Source: Sphingobacteriaceae bacterium GW460-11-11-14-LB5 (GTDB taxonomy: Bacteria > Bacteroidota > Bacteroidia > Sphingobacteriales > Sphingobacteriaceae). Taken from it: a DNA stretch of 64,000 nucleotides. Positions 52,255 through 61,360 of the stretch are shown here, piece after piece (positions within the stretch are counted from its first letter, which is position 1; every line of letters starts with the position of its first letter). Made by a program: the position numbers and the translations under genes. A model generated the notes under the pieces. It did no database searches. It worked only from the letters and a program-made list of their open reading frames with translations, and had not been told where the DNA came from. The stretch covers positions 3,596,001 to 3,660,000 of the forward strand of contig CP021237.1 of NCBI GenBank assembly GCA_002151545.1. The letters are read 5' to 3'.

Positions 52255-53616
52255 TTAAACAAAAGCAGAAAAACCTGTTATGGCCCGACCTACAATCAGC
52301 GTATTAATTTCTTTTGTGCCCTCATACGAATAAATTGCTTCCGCATCCGCCACGAACCGCGCTACGTTATATTCGAGCAAAATACCATTCCCACCCATCA
52401 CTTCTCTTGCCCTGCTTACCACATCGCGTGTTCTTAACGAACAGAATACTTTAGCTAAAGAGGCATGTTCATCTTTCAACAAACCCTGATCCTGTAATTG
52501 CGACAAGCGAAAACAGAGCGTTTGCATCGCCGTTAAGTTCGACAGCATTTCGACCAGGTGGTTTTGGATTAATTGAAAAGAAGCTATAGGTTTACCAAAC
52601 TGTTTTCGCGTACGGGTATAATCCAAAGCATTTTCGTAGGCTCCACGGGCACAGCCAACCGCCTGCCAGGCCACACCTGCCCTTGTCATTTGTAATACCT
52701 TAGCCGTATCTTTAAATGAATTTGCATTTTGCAGGCGATCAGCTTCTTCAACTTCGCAATTGGTTAATGTAATAATGCCATTCTGCACAATCCGCAAGGC
52801 CATTTTATCCTGCATTTTTTCTACGGCAAAACCAGGATTATCTTTTTTTACAATAAAGCCTTTCACTTCGCCACTTTCTTCGTCTCGTGCCCAAATAATT
52901 AAAATATCGGCGAAAGTAGCGTTACCGATCCATTTTTTCTGTCCGTTCAATACCCATTTGCCATCAACTTTTTTACAGGTGGTGGTTAAGCCTCCAGCTG
53001 CTGCCGAACCCACTTCAGGTTCAGTTAGGCCAAACGCCCCGATAATTTTAAATTGCTGCATTAGCGGCAGCCATTGCTGTTTTTGTTCCTCTGAGCCGCA
53101 TAAATAGATTGATCCCATGGCGAGGCCACTCTGTACGCCAAAAAAAGTAGAAATGGAGGTATCAATCCGCGCCATTTCCATTGCTAAAATCCCTTCCATT
53201 AAATTCGATTTCCCCGGACAGCCATAACCTTTGTAGGTTAAACCACAGATATTGAGTTCGGCAAGTTTTGGAATGATTTCGAAGGGGAATTCTGCCTTGT
53301 TCCAGTAATGGTTAACAATGGGTTTTACTTCCTTCTCTAAAAAGGCACGTACCTTTAACTGAAGCTCACGATCTTCATCTTTTAACGCCTCATCGCCCAA
53401 ATGGTAAAAATCGCCTTCAATTGGCGGTAATTCTTTCTTTTTACCCGATCCACCCATCATTTTCATCATCCCCTGGATTTGTTTATCATCCAGGTTGGAT
53501 ATGGTTTCGACCATTTTGGGCAAGTCGACTTTTTTCGATAAAGCCTCTAATTTATCGAAGTCAATATGTTTGAAAAGATTGTACGCGTTTTTGAGAGAAG
53601 AGAATATATTCGCCAT
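52255..53616 (-). CDS. Acyl-CoA dehydrogenase, glutaryl-CoA dehydrogenase/ACX4-like
   Basis: The 453-residue FAD enzyme (start ATG 53616, MANIFSSLKN; an earlier ATG at 53679 adds an unmatched tail) has an unusual N-terminal extension of about 60 residues before the dehydrogenase fold. GCPG, FGLTEPEVGS, NGQKKWIGNATFADILIIWARD and GGNGILLEYNVARF fit the glutaryl-CoA dehydrogenase / plant acyl-CoA oxidase 4 branch. The catalytic Glu lies in YEGTKEIN. Its place 400 bases from lysine transaminase fits the lysine-to-glutaryl-CoA route, but the substrate is not proven by sequence. Confidence 0.86.
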   Translation of the reverse strand: MANIFSSLKNAYNLFKHIDFDKLEALSKKVDLPKMVETISNLDDKQIQGMMKMMGGSGKKKELPPIEGDFYHLGDEALKDEDRELQLKVRAFLEKEVKPIVNHYWNKAEFPFEIIPKLAELNICGLTYKGYGCPGKSNLMEGILAMEMARIDTSISTFFGVQSGLAMGSIYLCGSEEQKQQWLPLMQQFKIIGAFGLTEPEVGSAAAGGLTTTCKKVDGKWVLNGQKKWIGNATFADILIIWARDEESGEVKGFIVKKDNPGFAVEKMQDKMALRIVQNGIITLTNCEVEEADRLQNANSFKDTAKVLQMTRAGVAWQAVGCARGAYENALDYTRTRKQFGKPIASFQLIQNHLVEMLSNLTAMQTLCFRLSQLQDQGLLKDEHASLAKVFCSLRTRDVVSRAREVMGGNGILLEYNVARFVADAEAIYSYEGTKEINTLIVGRAITGFSAFV

Positions 53617-53760
53617 TATTATTCGTTTTGAGAATAACAAACGAAGTGTAGTTTTGTTGGGCTGTTTTTTCCCCACCACCTAAAGCACCTGAGATCATCT
53701 GAGCAATTTAAAATAGTGCACCGCCTAAGGTGTTCTCAGGTGTCTTAGGTGGTTAATCCT

Positions 53761-54477
53761 TTACCTCAAATCAAATAAATTATCAACGCCTAATAGCTTC
53801 CGCGAAGTAAAGCCTTCGCCAAAAGTGGCACCAATGCTTTTACCGAATTCCCTGGCACGGCCAATCACACTTTCGAAAAACTCCGGCGACGAAATATAAG
53901 TTTGCAATCCATCCACCTCAGGGTTATAAAACTGTGTTTTAAAAGCCTTAATAGATTCAATTTTCTTATCTATATGATCAGATATATCCACAATAATATC
54001 AGGTTTTAAGTATCTATCCTGAATGTATTGCAATAATAATCGTGGGCGATGTGCTTCCTGCTGAACACCATCAATTGAAGTTTCTATTTTTGGTAAGCCT
54101 GATAAAAAAACAGAATCGTAAACCAGATCGCCTGCTCTTCCATGATCAGGGTGACGGTCTTCTAAAGCATTGCTTAAAATAATTTCGGGTTGATATTTCC
54201 TGATGGCTTTAATCACTTCCAAACGGTGAAACTCATCATTCTGAAAAAAGCCATCCCTCAATCTTAAATTTTCACGGGCATGTAAACCTAAAATTTCCGC
54301 CGAGGCTGCTGCTTCTTCATCTCTTGTTTCTGCTGTACCTCGTGTACCCAGTTCGCCTCTGGTTAAATCTACAATTCCAACTTTTTTACCAAGGGCAATA
54401 TGTTTTAAAATAGTACCTGAACAGCAAAGTTCTGCGTCATCAGGATGCACGGCTATAACTAAAATATCTAACTTCAT
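53761..54477 (-). CDS. bshB1: Bacillithiol biosynthesis deacetylase BshB1
   Basis: The 238-residue LmbE-like zinc enzyme removes the acetyl group from GlcNAc-malate, the second step of bacillithiol synthesis. The start ATG 54477 gives MKLDILVIAVHPDDAEL with the HPDD zinc/base motif; the upstream ATG at 54495 overlaps the previous gene. The RHPDH motif near 120 holds the third zinc ligand. GELGTRG-x-ETRDEEA is typical of BshB1. It follows the glutathione peroxidase gene by 7 bases, in a three-gene operon. Confidence 0.9.
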   Translation of the reverse strand: MKLDILVIAVHPDDAELCCSGTILKHIALGKKVGIVDLTRGELGTRGTAETRDEEAAASAEILGLHARENLRLRDGFFQNDEFHRLEVIKAIRKYQPEIILSNALEDRHPDHGRAGDLVYDSVFLSGLPKIETSIDGVQQEAHRPRLLLQYIQDRYLKPDIIVDISDHIDKKIESIKAFKTQFYNPEVDGLQTYISSPEFFESVIGRAREFGKSIGATFGEGFTSRKLLGVDNLFDLR

Positions 54478-54484
54478 GATGTAA

Positions 54485-54997
54485 TTATTGGGCATTTTGG
54501 TTCAGCAGTTGCTGAATTTTCTTTTTAATTTTCGAACTTAATGGCTTGGTGAAGGGTAAAAAATAATCTTCCAGCTCGCCATTTCTGTTCACGATATATT
54601 TATGAAAGTTCCAACGGGGTTTCGAACTTAATTTTGTGTTTTGCTTTTTCTCACTCAGGAATTGATAAAGCGGATGGGCATGTGCGCCCCGAACCATAAT
54701 CTTATCAAAAACAGGAAATTTTACACCATGGTTAACCTCGCAAAAAGAGGAGATATCAGCACCGTTTAGTGGTTCCTGTTTTCCAAAATCGTTCGTAGGG
54801 AAACCCAGGATTTCAAAATCAGGACTATTAATTTCGTCTTTAAGCTGCTGTAATTCCTTTAATTGCGGCGTAAAACCACATTCTGATGCGGTATTTACAA
54901 TTAAAATAACCTTGTTCCGGTAGGCTGATAACGGCTGTTCTTCGCCATTAATTTTCTTAACCTTAAATGAATAAATATTCGGAATGCGTTCCTGCAT
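54485..54997 (-). CDS. Cysteine-type glutathione peroxidase
   Basis: The 170-residue thiol peroxidase reduces hydroperoxides. The peroxidatic Cys40 is in ASECGFT, Gln74 in GKQEP and Trp in RWNFHKYIV complete the triad. Cys86 in SSFCEV is placed as the resolving Cys of thioredoxin-dependent forms, so glutathione is unlikely to be the donor; thioredoxin or bacillithiol (made by the next gene's product) are the options. Length is normal. It is the middle gene of an operon. Confidence 0.92.
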   Translation of the reverse strand: MQERIPNIYSFKVKKINGEEQPLSAYRNKVILIVNTASECGFTPQLKELQQLKDEINSPDFEILGFPTNDFGKQEPLNGADISSFCEVNHGVKFPVFDKIMVRGAHAHPLYQFLSEKKQNTKLSSKPRWNFHKYIVNRNGELEDYFLPFTKPLSSKIKKKIQQLLNQNAQ

Positions 54998-55003
54998 TAT
55001 ATG

Positions 55004-55618
55004 TTATTGATAAAATCCTGAAGTGCGGATAATGGATTCGATATCCCTATCCTCATTCGGATCGTAAGTGCTTTTTAAATTATGTCCTACCACGCGGGCC
55101 ACAATCTGATACGAAAATGCAGCAAAACCACCTTTGGTTTGCTTCACAATATCGTATGTTGTTCTACCCACTTCTCTGTCGATCAGTTTCGTTAAAATCT
55201 GACCTTGTGTAATCGTTAATTCTTTGATTTCGCGGTTAAACATGTCTTTAATTTCTTTATCACATTGCTTAACCAGTTGTTTTTGTTCCTTTTTCTCTGG
55301 GGTCCGGGCTAAATCCTGCTCCAGTTGCTCGTACCTGCGCTTAGCAAACAATGCATATGGCATTACTTTTAATACGTTATACCTTAGGCGATTATATGCA
55401 GCTTGTTCTGCCGGCGATTTCCAGATTCTGGCGGCATAAATAGATACATCGTTAAGCTGCATCCACGGAATCATTACACCATTATCGTTTGTTGAGGCTA
55501 CTCTTATTGTATCGCTTTTACCCAATTTAGGAAATATTGGTGCCGCAGGATCCTGAGCTCGTAGCGAAATGCTACAAATCATTACAATACAAAGAAAAAA
55601 GAGCCCTTTAATTTTCAT
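55004..55618 (-). CDS. Secreted DUF4294 protein
   Basis: The 204-residue protein has a signal peptide ending SLRAQ and the DUF4294 pattern: a helical region with IWKSPAEQAAYNRLRYNVLKVMPYALFAKRRYEQLEQDL, then LTKLIDREVG and GFAAFSYQIVARVVGHNLKSTYDP. The family is confined to Bacteroidota and its function is unknown. It is the first gene of the operon with glutathione peroxidase and bshB1 (6 and 7 bases apart), so an envelope-stress link is conceivable. Confidence 0.82.
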   Translation of the reverse strand: MKIKGLFFLCIVMICSISLRAQDPAAPIFPKLGKSDTIRVASTNDNGVMIPWMQLNDVSIYAARIWKSPAEQAAYNRLRYNVLKVMPYALFAKRRYEQLEQDLARTPEKKEQKQLVKQCDKEIKDMFNREIKELTITQGQILTKLIDREVGRTTYDIVKQTKGGFAAFSYQIVARVVGHNLKSTYDPNEDRDIESIIRTSGFYQ

Positions 55619-55633
55619 AAATTTATACTTTTA

Positions 55634-55641
55634 CAAAGTTA
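55634..55641 (-). promoter_or_regulatory. -7 box TAACTTTG for the DUF4294 operon
   Basis: CAAAGTTA on the plus strand reads TAACTTTG on the minus strand, an exact TAnnTTTG, 15 bases before the DUF4294 start. The -33 element is not clear. Confidence 0.45.
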
Positions 55642-55727
55642 GGTGTTATTTCATATATTAGTTGTTTCACAAAACTAATATAAGTTTTATTCATAAATAA
55701 GACGCAATTTTTACGCAAAAAATACAA

Positions 55728-57935
55728 ATGAAAACAGAGTTAGTGATTGATTTAGAGGCGGAAAAGCAAGAAATTCTAAAAAGATATAGGGCATTATTAC
55801 GGGCAAGCAAATCTACTTTACAGAAGGGCGATAAAAAAGAAATCAGGAAAGCTTTTGATATGGCATTGGAAAGCCATAAAGATATGCGCCGAAAATCTGG
55901 CGAACCCTATATTTACCATCCTATTGCGGTGGCGCAGATTGCTGCTGAAGAAATCGGACTTGGAACAACTTCTATTGTATGTGCCTTATTGCACGATGTG
56001 GTAGAAGACACCGATATCACTTTAGAAGATATTGAACGTGAATTTGGCAAAAAAACCGCCAAAATTATCGACGGGTTGACCAAGATTTCTGGCGTTTTCG
56101 ACACCAATAGCTCTTTGCAGGCCGAGAATTTCCGTAAAATGCTGCTTACCCTGGCTGATGATGTAAGGGTTATCCTCATCAAACTTGCCGATCGTTTGCA
56201 TAATATGCGTACCATGGATTTTATGCCCCGCCACAAGCAGCTTAAAATCGCTTCAGAAACCATTTACCTGTATGCACCACTGGCCCATCGCCTGGGCTTA
56301 TATGCCATAAAATCAGAGCTGGAAGATCTTTCGATGAAATATCTCGACCCGGACACTTACAAATTCATCGCAAAAAAATTAAATGAGAAAAAAGCAGAAC
56401 GTGCGCTTTTCATCAAAAAATTCGTAGAACCAATTGATGAAATTGTTCACGAACAGGGTTTAGTGGCTGATGTTTATGGCAGACCAAAATCAATCCACTC
56501 CATCTGGAATAAGATGAAAAAGAAAAATATTCCTTTCGAAGAGGTTTATGATCTTTTTGCCATCCGGATTATTTTGGATTCGGCACCAGAAAATGAAAAG
56601 GCTGATTGCTGGAAAGCATATTCCATTGTAACCGATTTATACCGCCCAAATCCAGATCGTTTACGCGATTGGGTTTCCTCACCAAAAGGAAATGGTTACG
56701 AAAGTTTACATACCACGGTAATGGGACCCCGCGGGCAATGGGTTGAGGTACAGATCCGTACACAACGTATGAACGAAATTGCAGAGAAAGGTTTTGCGGC
56801 ACACTGGAAATATAAAGAATCGAGTAACGATAATGGATTAGATCAATGGATCCAGAAAGTTCGTGAAATGCTGAGTAATCCTGAAGCCAATGCTTTAGAT
56901 TTCCTGGATGATTTCAAAATGAACCTTTTCTCGGATGAGATTTTTATTTTCACGCCAAAAGGTGCTTTAATCCAATTGCCTTTAGGTGCTACCGCATTAG
57001 ATTTTGCTTTCGAAATCCATACCGATGTAGGTGCCACCTGTATCGGCGCAAAAGTGAACCACAAGCTGGTTCCTATTTCGTACAAGCTTCAAAATGGTGA
57101 TCAGGTAGAAATTATCACCTCGAGCAAACAAACCCCTAAAGAAGACTGGCTGAATGTAGTGGTTACTGCTAAAGCTAAATCAAAAATTAAGTCATCTTTA
57201 AAGGAAGAAAAGCGGAAAATTGCCGAAAATGGCAAGGAAATCTTAGAAAGGAAGCTGAAATCATTAAAAATCACCTATAATACCGATAATTTACAAAAGC
57301 TTAGTTATTTCTTTAAACTGCCTTCTACCCAAGAACTTTTTGTCAATGTTGCTTTAGGAAAAATCGAGCTAAAAGATATAAAAGAGTATCTATCGAGTGA
57401 GAAAGAAGTTGAAAACCGCGGACCAGAACGTCCTGAAAACCTTTCAGTTGACGGAATCAAGAGTAAAATTAAAGGTGGAGAATCTGATATTTTACTGATC
57501 GGCGAAGACATGCAGCGCATTGATTATACCTTGGCCGCCTGTTGCAACCCCATACCAGGCGATGATGTTTTTGGATTTATCACTGTGAGTGAAGGCATAA
57601 AGATACACCGCACCAATTGCCCGAATGCGGCGCAGTTAATGGCCAATTATGGTTATCGCGTAGTCAAAGCAAAATGGAACAAACAACAGGAATTAACTTT
57701 CTTAACTGGTTTACGCATTGTAGGTATTGACGATGTTGGCTTAATCAACAACATTACCCGGGTAATTTCTACCGACTTTAAAGTAAATATGAGATCGATT
57801 ACGGTTGATACCAATGAAGGGATTTTTGATGGTTCGATTATGATTTTTGTAAACGATACCGAACACCTGGAAAACCTGATTAAAAATTTATTAAAAGTGA
57901 GAGGTGTTACAGGCGTAACGCGGTTTGATGCATAG
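55728..57935 (+). CDS. Bifunctional (p)ppGpp synthetase/hydrolase
   Basis: The 735-residue Rel/SpoT-type enzyme makes and breaks (p)ppGpp. The hydrolase HD domain carries YIYHPIAVA and LLHDVVEDT. The synthetase domain has GRPKSIHSIWNKMKKK and SPKGNGYESLHTTV. A TGS domain follows (about 405-465), then a helical part, a Cys-containing CCNPIPGDDVFGF segment, and a C-terminal ACT domain. All motifs are intact, so both activities are expected. It is divergent from the DUF4294 operon. Whether it is the only such enzyme in the genome cannot be seen here. Confidence 0.95.
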   Translation: MKTELVIDLEAEKQEILKRYRALLRASKSTLQKGDKKEIRKAFDMALESHKDMRRKSGEPYIYHPIAVAQIAAEEIGLGTTSIVCALLHDVVEDTDITLEDIEREFGKKTAKIIDGLTKISGVFDTNSSLQAENFRKMLLTLADDVRVILIKLADRLHNMRTMDFMPRHKQLKIASETIYLYAPLAHRLGLYAIKSELEDLSMKYLDPDTYKFIAKKLNEKKAERALFIKKFVEPIDEIVHEQGLVADVYGRPKSIHSIWNKMKKKNIPFEEVYDLFAIRIILDSAPENEKADCWKAYSIVTDLYRPNPDRLRDWVSSPKGNGYESLHTTVMGPRGQWVEVQIRTQRMNEIAEKGFAAHWKYKESSNDNGLDQWIQKVREMLSNPEANALDFLDDFKMNLFSDEIFIFTPKGALIQLPLGATALDFAFEIHTDVGATCIGAKVNHKLVPISYKLQNGDQVEIITSSKQTPKEDWLNVVVTAKAKSKIKSSLKEEKRKIAENGKEILERKLKSLKITYNTDNLQKLSYFFKLPSTQELFVNVALGKIELKDIKEYLSSEKEVENRGPERPENLSVDGIKSKIKGGESDILLIGEDMQRIDYTLAACCNPIPGDDVFGFITVSEGIKIHRTNCPNAAQLMANYGYRVVKAKWNKQQELTFLTGLRIVGIDDVGLINNITRVISTDFKVNMRSITVDTNEGIFDGSIMIFVNDTEHLENLIKNLLKVRGVTGVTRFDA

Positions 57936-57949
57936 TTAGTCCGAAAGTC

Positions 57950-58040
57950 AGAAGTCCGGAGTCAGAAGTCTAGATGCTAAGTTACACGCTATTTGCAAAT
58001 TGAACTTCGGACAGCCGTCTTCCGACCTCCGACTTATTAC
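57950..58040. repeat. AGTCCGGAGTCAGAAGTC degenerate repeat pair
   Basis: A purine-rich run (GTCCGAAAGTCAGAAGTCCGG) is followed by its rough inverse (CTTCGGACAGCCGTCTTCC). Similar text occurs near 23911. It is low-complexity repeat DNA between rel and fur. Confidence 0.5.
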
Positions 58041-58083
58041 AACATTTCAACAATCAAACGCTATAACAATCAAACAATTTACC

Positions 58084-58091
58084 TACCTTTG
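58084..58091 (+). promoter_or_regulatory. -7 box TACCTTTG for fur
   Basis: An exact TAnnTTTG lies 18 bases before the fur ATG, in a place that gives a leader of about 11 bases. No TTG is found at -33. Confidence 0.45.
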
Positions 58092-58108
58092 AATGGAGTT
58101 TAAAAACT

Positions 58109-58606
58109 ATGTCAGAACAAAAAACAAATGAGCTCGTTCGCAAGATTTTTGAGGCTTATTTAGAAAACAAAAATCTACGTAAAACACCAGAGCGTTTCGC
58201 TATACTGGAAGAGATCTATTCAAGAAACGATCACTTTGATGTAGAAACCCTTTATATCCACATGAAAAACCAAAAGTACCGCGTAAGTCGTGCTACGGTT
58301 TACAACACATTGGAGTTATTGGTTTCATGCGATTTAGTTACCAAGCACCAGTTTGGTAAAAACATGGCACAATTCGAAAAATCCTATGGTTACCGCCAGC
58401 ACGATCACGTAATTTGTATCGAATGTGGTAAAGTAGTAGAATTCTGCGATCCCCGAATCCACCAGATCCAAACCATGGTTGGTGATCTTTTAAAATTTGA
58501 TGTTAAACACCATTCGTTAAACCTTTATGGCTTCTGCTCTGATTGCAGTATGGCCAGAAAAGTAAGCGAAAGTGCAGTAACAGCCGAAAAAATTGAACAA
58601 AATTAA
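58109..58606 (+). CDS. Fur-family transcription regulator
   Basis: The 165-residue regulator has the winged-helix domain with RKTPERFAILEEIYSRNDHFDVETLY and SRATVYNTLELL, then a dimer domain with a metal-binding HDHVICIECGKVVEFCD and CSDC. The two Cys pairs match the structural zinc site of Fur, Zur and PerR. The N-terminal part is closest to Fur/PerR, but which metal or oxidant it senses is not clear. It is cotranscribed with purA (38 bases). Confidence 0.9.
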   Translation: MSEQKTNELVRKIFEAYLENKNLRKTPERFAILEEIYSRNDHFDVETLYIHMKNQKYRVSRATVYNTLELLVSCDLVTKHQFGKNMAQFEKSYGYRQHDHVICIECGKVVEFCDPRIHQIQTMVGDLLKFDVKHHSLNLYGFCSDCSMARKVSESAVTAEKIEQN

Positions 58607-58641
58607 ATCATAATACAAATAAAACCAGCTTAATTTATTAA

Positions 58642-59925
<1,284 letters not shown>

Positions 59926-59936
59926 TAATACTCAGT

Positions 59937-60009
59937 TCGTCATGCTGAATTTATTTCAGCATCTATATTGTTCGTTAACTAATAGTCCCTGAAATAAATT
60001 CAGGGTGAA
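59937..60009. repeat. Pair of inverted REP hairpins after purA
   Basis: ATGCTGAA (59942-59949) / TTCAGCAT (59955-59962) and CCCTGAA (59987-59993) / TTCAGGG (59999-60005) form two hairpins, each with a 5-nt loop, facing in opposite directions. The first is the same hairpin found in each unit of the 38-kb array. The pair resembles a BIME. Confidence 0.75.
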
Positions 60010-60020
60010 GACCAAAAAAA

Positions 60021-60049
60021 AAGCAACCTGCAAGGGTTGCTTTTTTTTG
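60021..60049 (+). terminator. Terminator of the fur-purA transcript
   Basis: AAGCAACC (60021-60028) pairs with GGTTGCTT (60035-60042) and a run of eight T follows. A run of A precedes the stem, so it could work in both directions. Confidence 0.85.
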
Positions 60050-60058
60050 TTTTCAGCG

Positions 60059-60102
60059 TGGTCAACTTTAATGGTAAAAGCGGAAAAGCTGACAACTCTT
60101 TA
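60059..60102. repeat. GTCAACTTT palindrome, second copy
   Basis: GGTCAACTTTAATGG near 60059 and AAGCTGACAACTC near 60088 match the arms of the 37963-38007 element, with a different loop and several mismatches. It lies before the toxin-antitoxin genes. Confidence 0.6.
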
Positions 60103-60180
60103 CCATCAATAGAGCAAATTCACTTAACAACTTGTTTATCAGCATTGATTTAGTTATTTTTAAGTATAAACATTTTTATT

Positions 60181-60408
60181 ATGGCAACTATCATAGAAAG
60201 CGAAATGCTTAATTATTTTACTCAGCTAGACGATGCCGAAAAAACTTCTGTAGTAAAAATGCTTAAAGCGTTTATAAAAGGAAAAAAAGAAAATCAAAAC
60301 GTACCTATTGAGGAATATAACAATGAGCTTTTAGCCGCTGAAAATGAGTTTAAAAGTGGTAATTATATCTCTCATGATAAGTTATTAAATGAGATTAAAA
60401 GTTGGTAA
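60181..60408 (+). CDS. Antitoxin-like protein of a ParE module
   Basis: The 75-residue acidic and helical protein (MATIIESEMLNYFTQLDDAEKTSVVKMLKAF and ELLAAENEFKSGNY) has the size and place of a type II antitoxin. The C-terminal AENEFKSGNYISHDKLL resembles the toxin-binding tails of small RelB/ParD-like antitoxins. Its stop overlaps the toxin gene by 7 bases, as in coupled toxin-antitoxin pairs. The class is inferred from context, since no clear DNA-binding motif is seen. Confidence 0.68.
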   Translation: MATIIESEMLNYFTQLDDAEKTSVVKMLKAFIKGKKENQNVPIEEYNNELLAAENEFKSGNYISHDKLLNEIKSW

Positions 60409-60698
60409 CCAATAATATTGAAATCGTCTGGACCAAACCTGCACAAAACCAACTAAGAGAAATATATAAGTATATTAGTAAAGAGTCTATTCAAAACGCA
60501 ACCAGGGTTATTAATGATTTAACTCATGCTGTAGCCAATATTGCTAACCATCCGGAAAAACATAAAATTGATCAATATAAAACAGACAATGATGGTACAT
60601 ACCGTGCTTCTGAAAAGCATCATTTTAGAGTTTCATACCGGAACGAAAACCAAATTATAAGGATATTAAGGATTAGACACACCAAAATGAATCCTTAA
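60402..60698 (+). CDS. ParE/RelE-family toxin
   Basis: The 98-residue protein has the ParE/RelE fold signature: VWTKPAQNQLREIYKYISKESIQNA, an IANHPEKH stretch, YRASEKHHFRVSYRNENQIIRILRIRHTKMNP. ParE toxins poison gyrase and RelE cleaves mRNA; this sequence is nearer to ParE/RelE plasmid-stabilisation proteins and its target is not clear. The start is TTG at 60402, overlapping the antitoxin stop. The downstream ATG options are too late. Confidence 0.82.
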   Translation: MVTNNIEIVWTKPAQNQLREIYKYISKESIQNATRVINDLTHAVANIANHPEKHKIDQYKTDNDGTYRASEKHHFRVSYRNENQIIRILRIRHTKMNP

Positions 60699-60776
60699 AA
60701 AACATTAATTGCTCCTTCATTTTTCTATTACAATTGTTCCTCGCTTTAACAAGAACGATTAGGGTTGTTAAATGAT

Positions 60777-61205
60777 TTAATCTACTAGCCAAAATAAATT
60801 GGAGAAAACATATTTAGCTCCTTTCGGAATTACAAGATCACGAAGTATAGAAACAACAACCTCTTTTGGAATGTTAGTTTTAATATCGCTTTTCATAATA
60901 CAAACATTATAGTCAAAAGGAATACTTTTCTCGGAATCACAATCAGCGAAGACATAAAGCGTATCTCCTGTCGATTGTTGCCTGCATAAATACAAGTTTG
61001 CTAATTGTTTATTTGTCCCACATTTTTCTCTATTTGGAAAGTATGTTATAATATCGACTATAGCACAAGAATCATCCGTCATGTCCATATCCATTTTTAC
61101 TTTTGCCTTTTGGAGTTGGTACAAGTCAATTTTTCTTTGCTCAATCCTTGAACATCCTAATATTAATAAACCGATACAGAGATAAAACAGATGCTTTACT
61201 TTCAT
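60777..61205 (-). CDS. Hypothetical lipoprotein
   Basis: No family is recognised. From ATG 61205 the 142-residue product (MKVKHLFYLCIGLLILGC) has a lipoprotein signal with lipobox LILGC. ATGs at 61220 and 61211 would only lengthen the charged start. The mature part has several Cys (DSCAIVDI, REKCGTNKQ, LCRQQ, DCDSEKS) that could form disulfides. It is convergent with the toxin gene and divergent from pabB. Confidence 0.68.
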   Translation of the reverse strand: MKVKHLFYLCIGLLILGCSRIEQRKIDLYQLQKAKVKMDMDMTDDSCAIVDIITYFPNREKCGTNKQLANLYLCRQQSTGDTLYVFADCDSEKSIPFDYNVCIMKSDIKTNIPKEVVVSILRDLVIPKGAKYVFSNLFWLVD

Positions 61206-61345
61206 AAACATAATTATCATTCAAGATAAAAATTAATTTTCAACTTACACTCGTTCCAACGAGCGTATCAAATCGCTTCTAAACGATTTTAAACTATATT
61301 CAAATATTCTATCGTAAGTACCTTTCCACTTATGCCGGGTTTAGT

Positions 61346-61353
61346 TACCTTTG
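61346..61353 (+). promoter_or_regulatory. -7 box TACCTTTG for pabB
   Basis: An exact TAnnTTTG is only 7 bases before the pabB start codon TTG, so the message is almost leaderless. No TTG is found at -33. Confidence 0.45.
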
Positions 61354-61360
61354 CCGCAGC

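Noticed and set aside
52204..52437. Plus-strand frame of 77 codons at the end of the acyl-CoA dehydrogenase gene
   Set aside because: It lies mostly within the antisense of a well supported gene and has no recognisable features.
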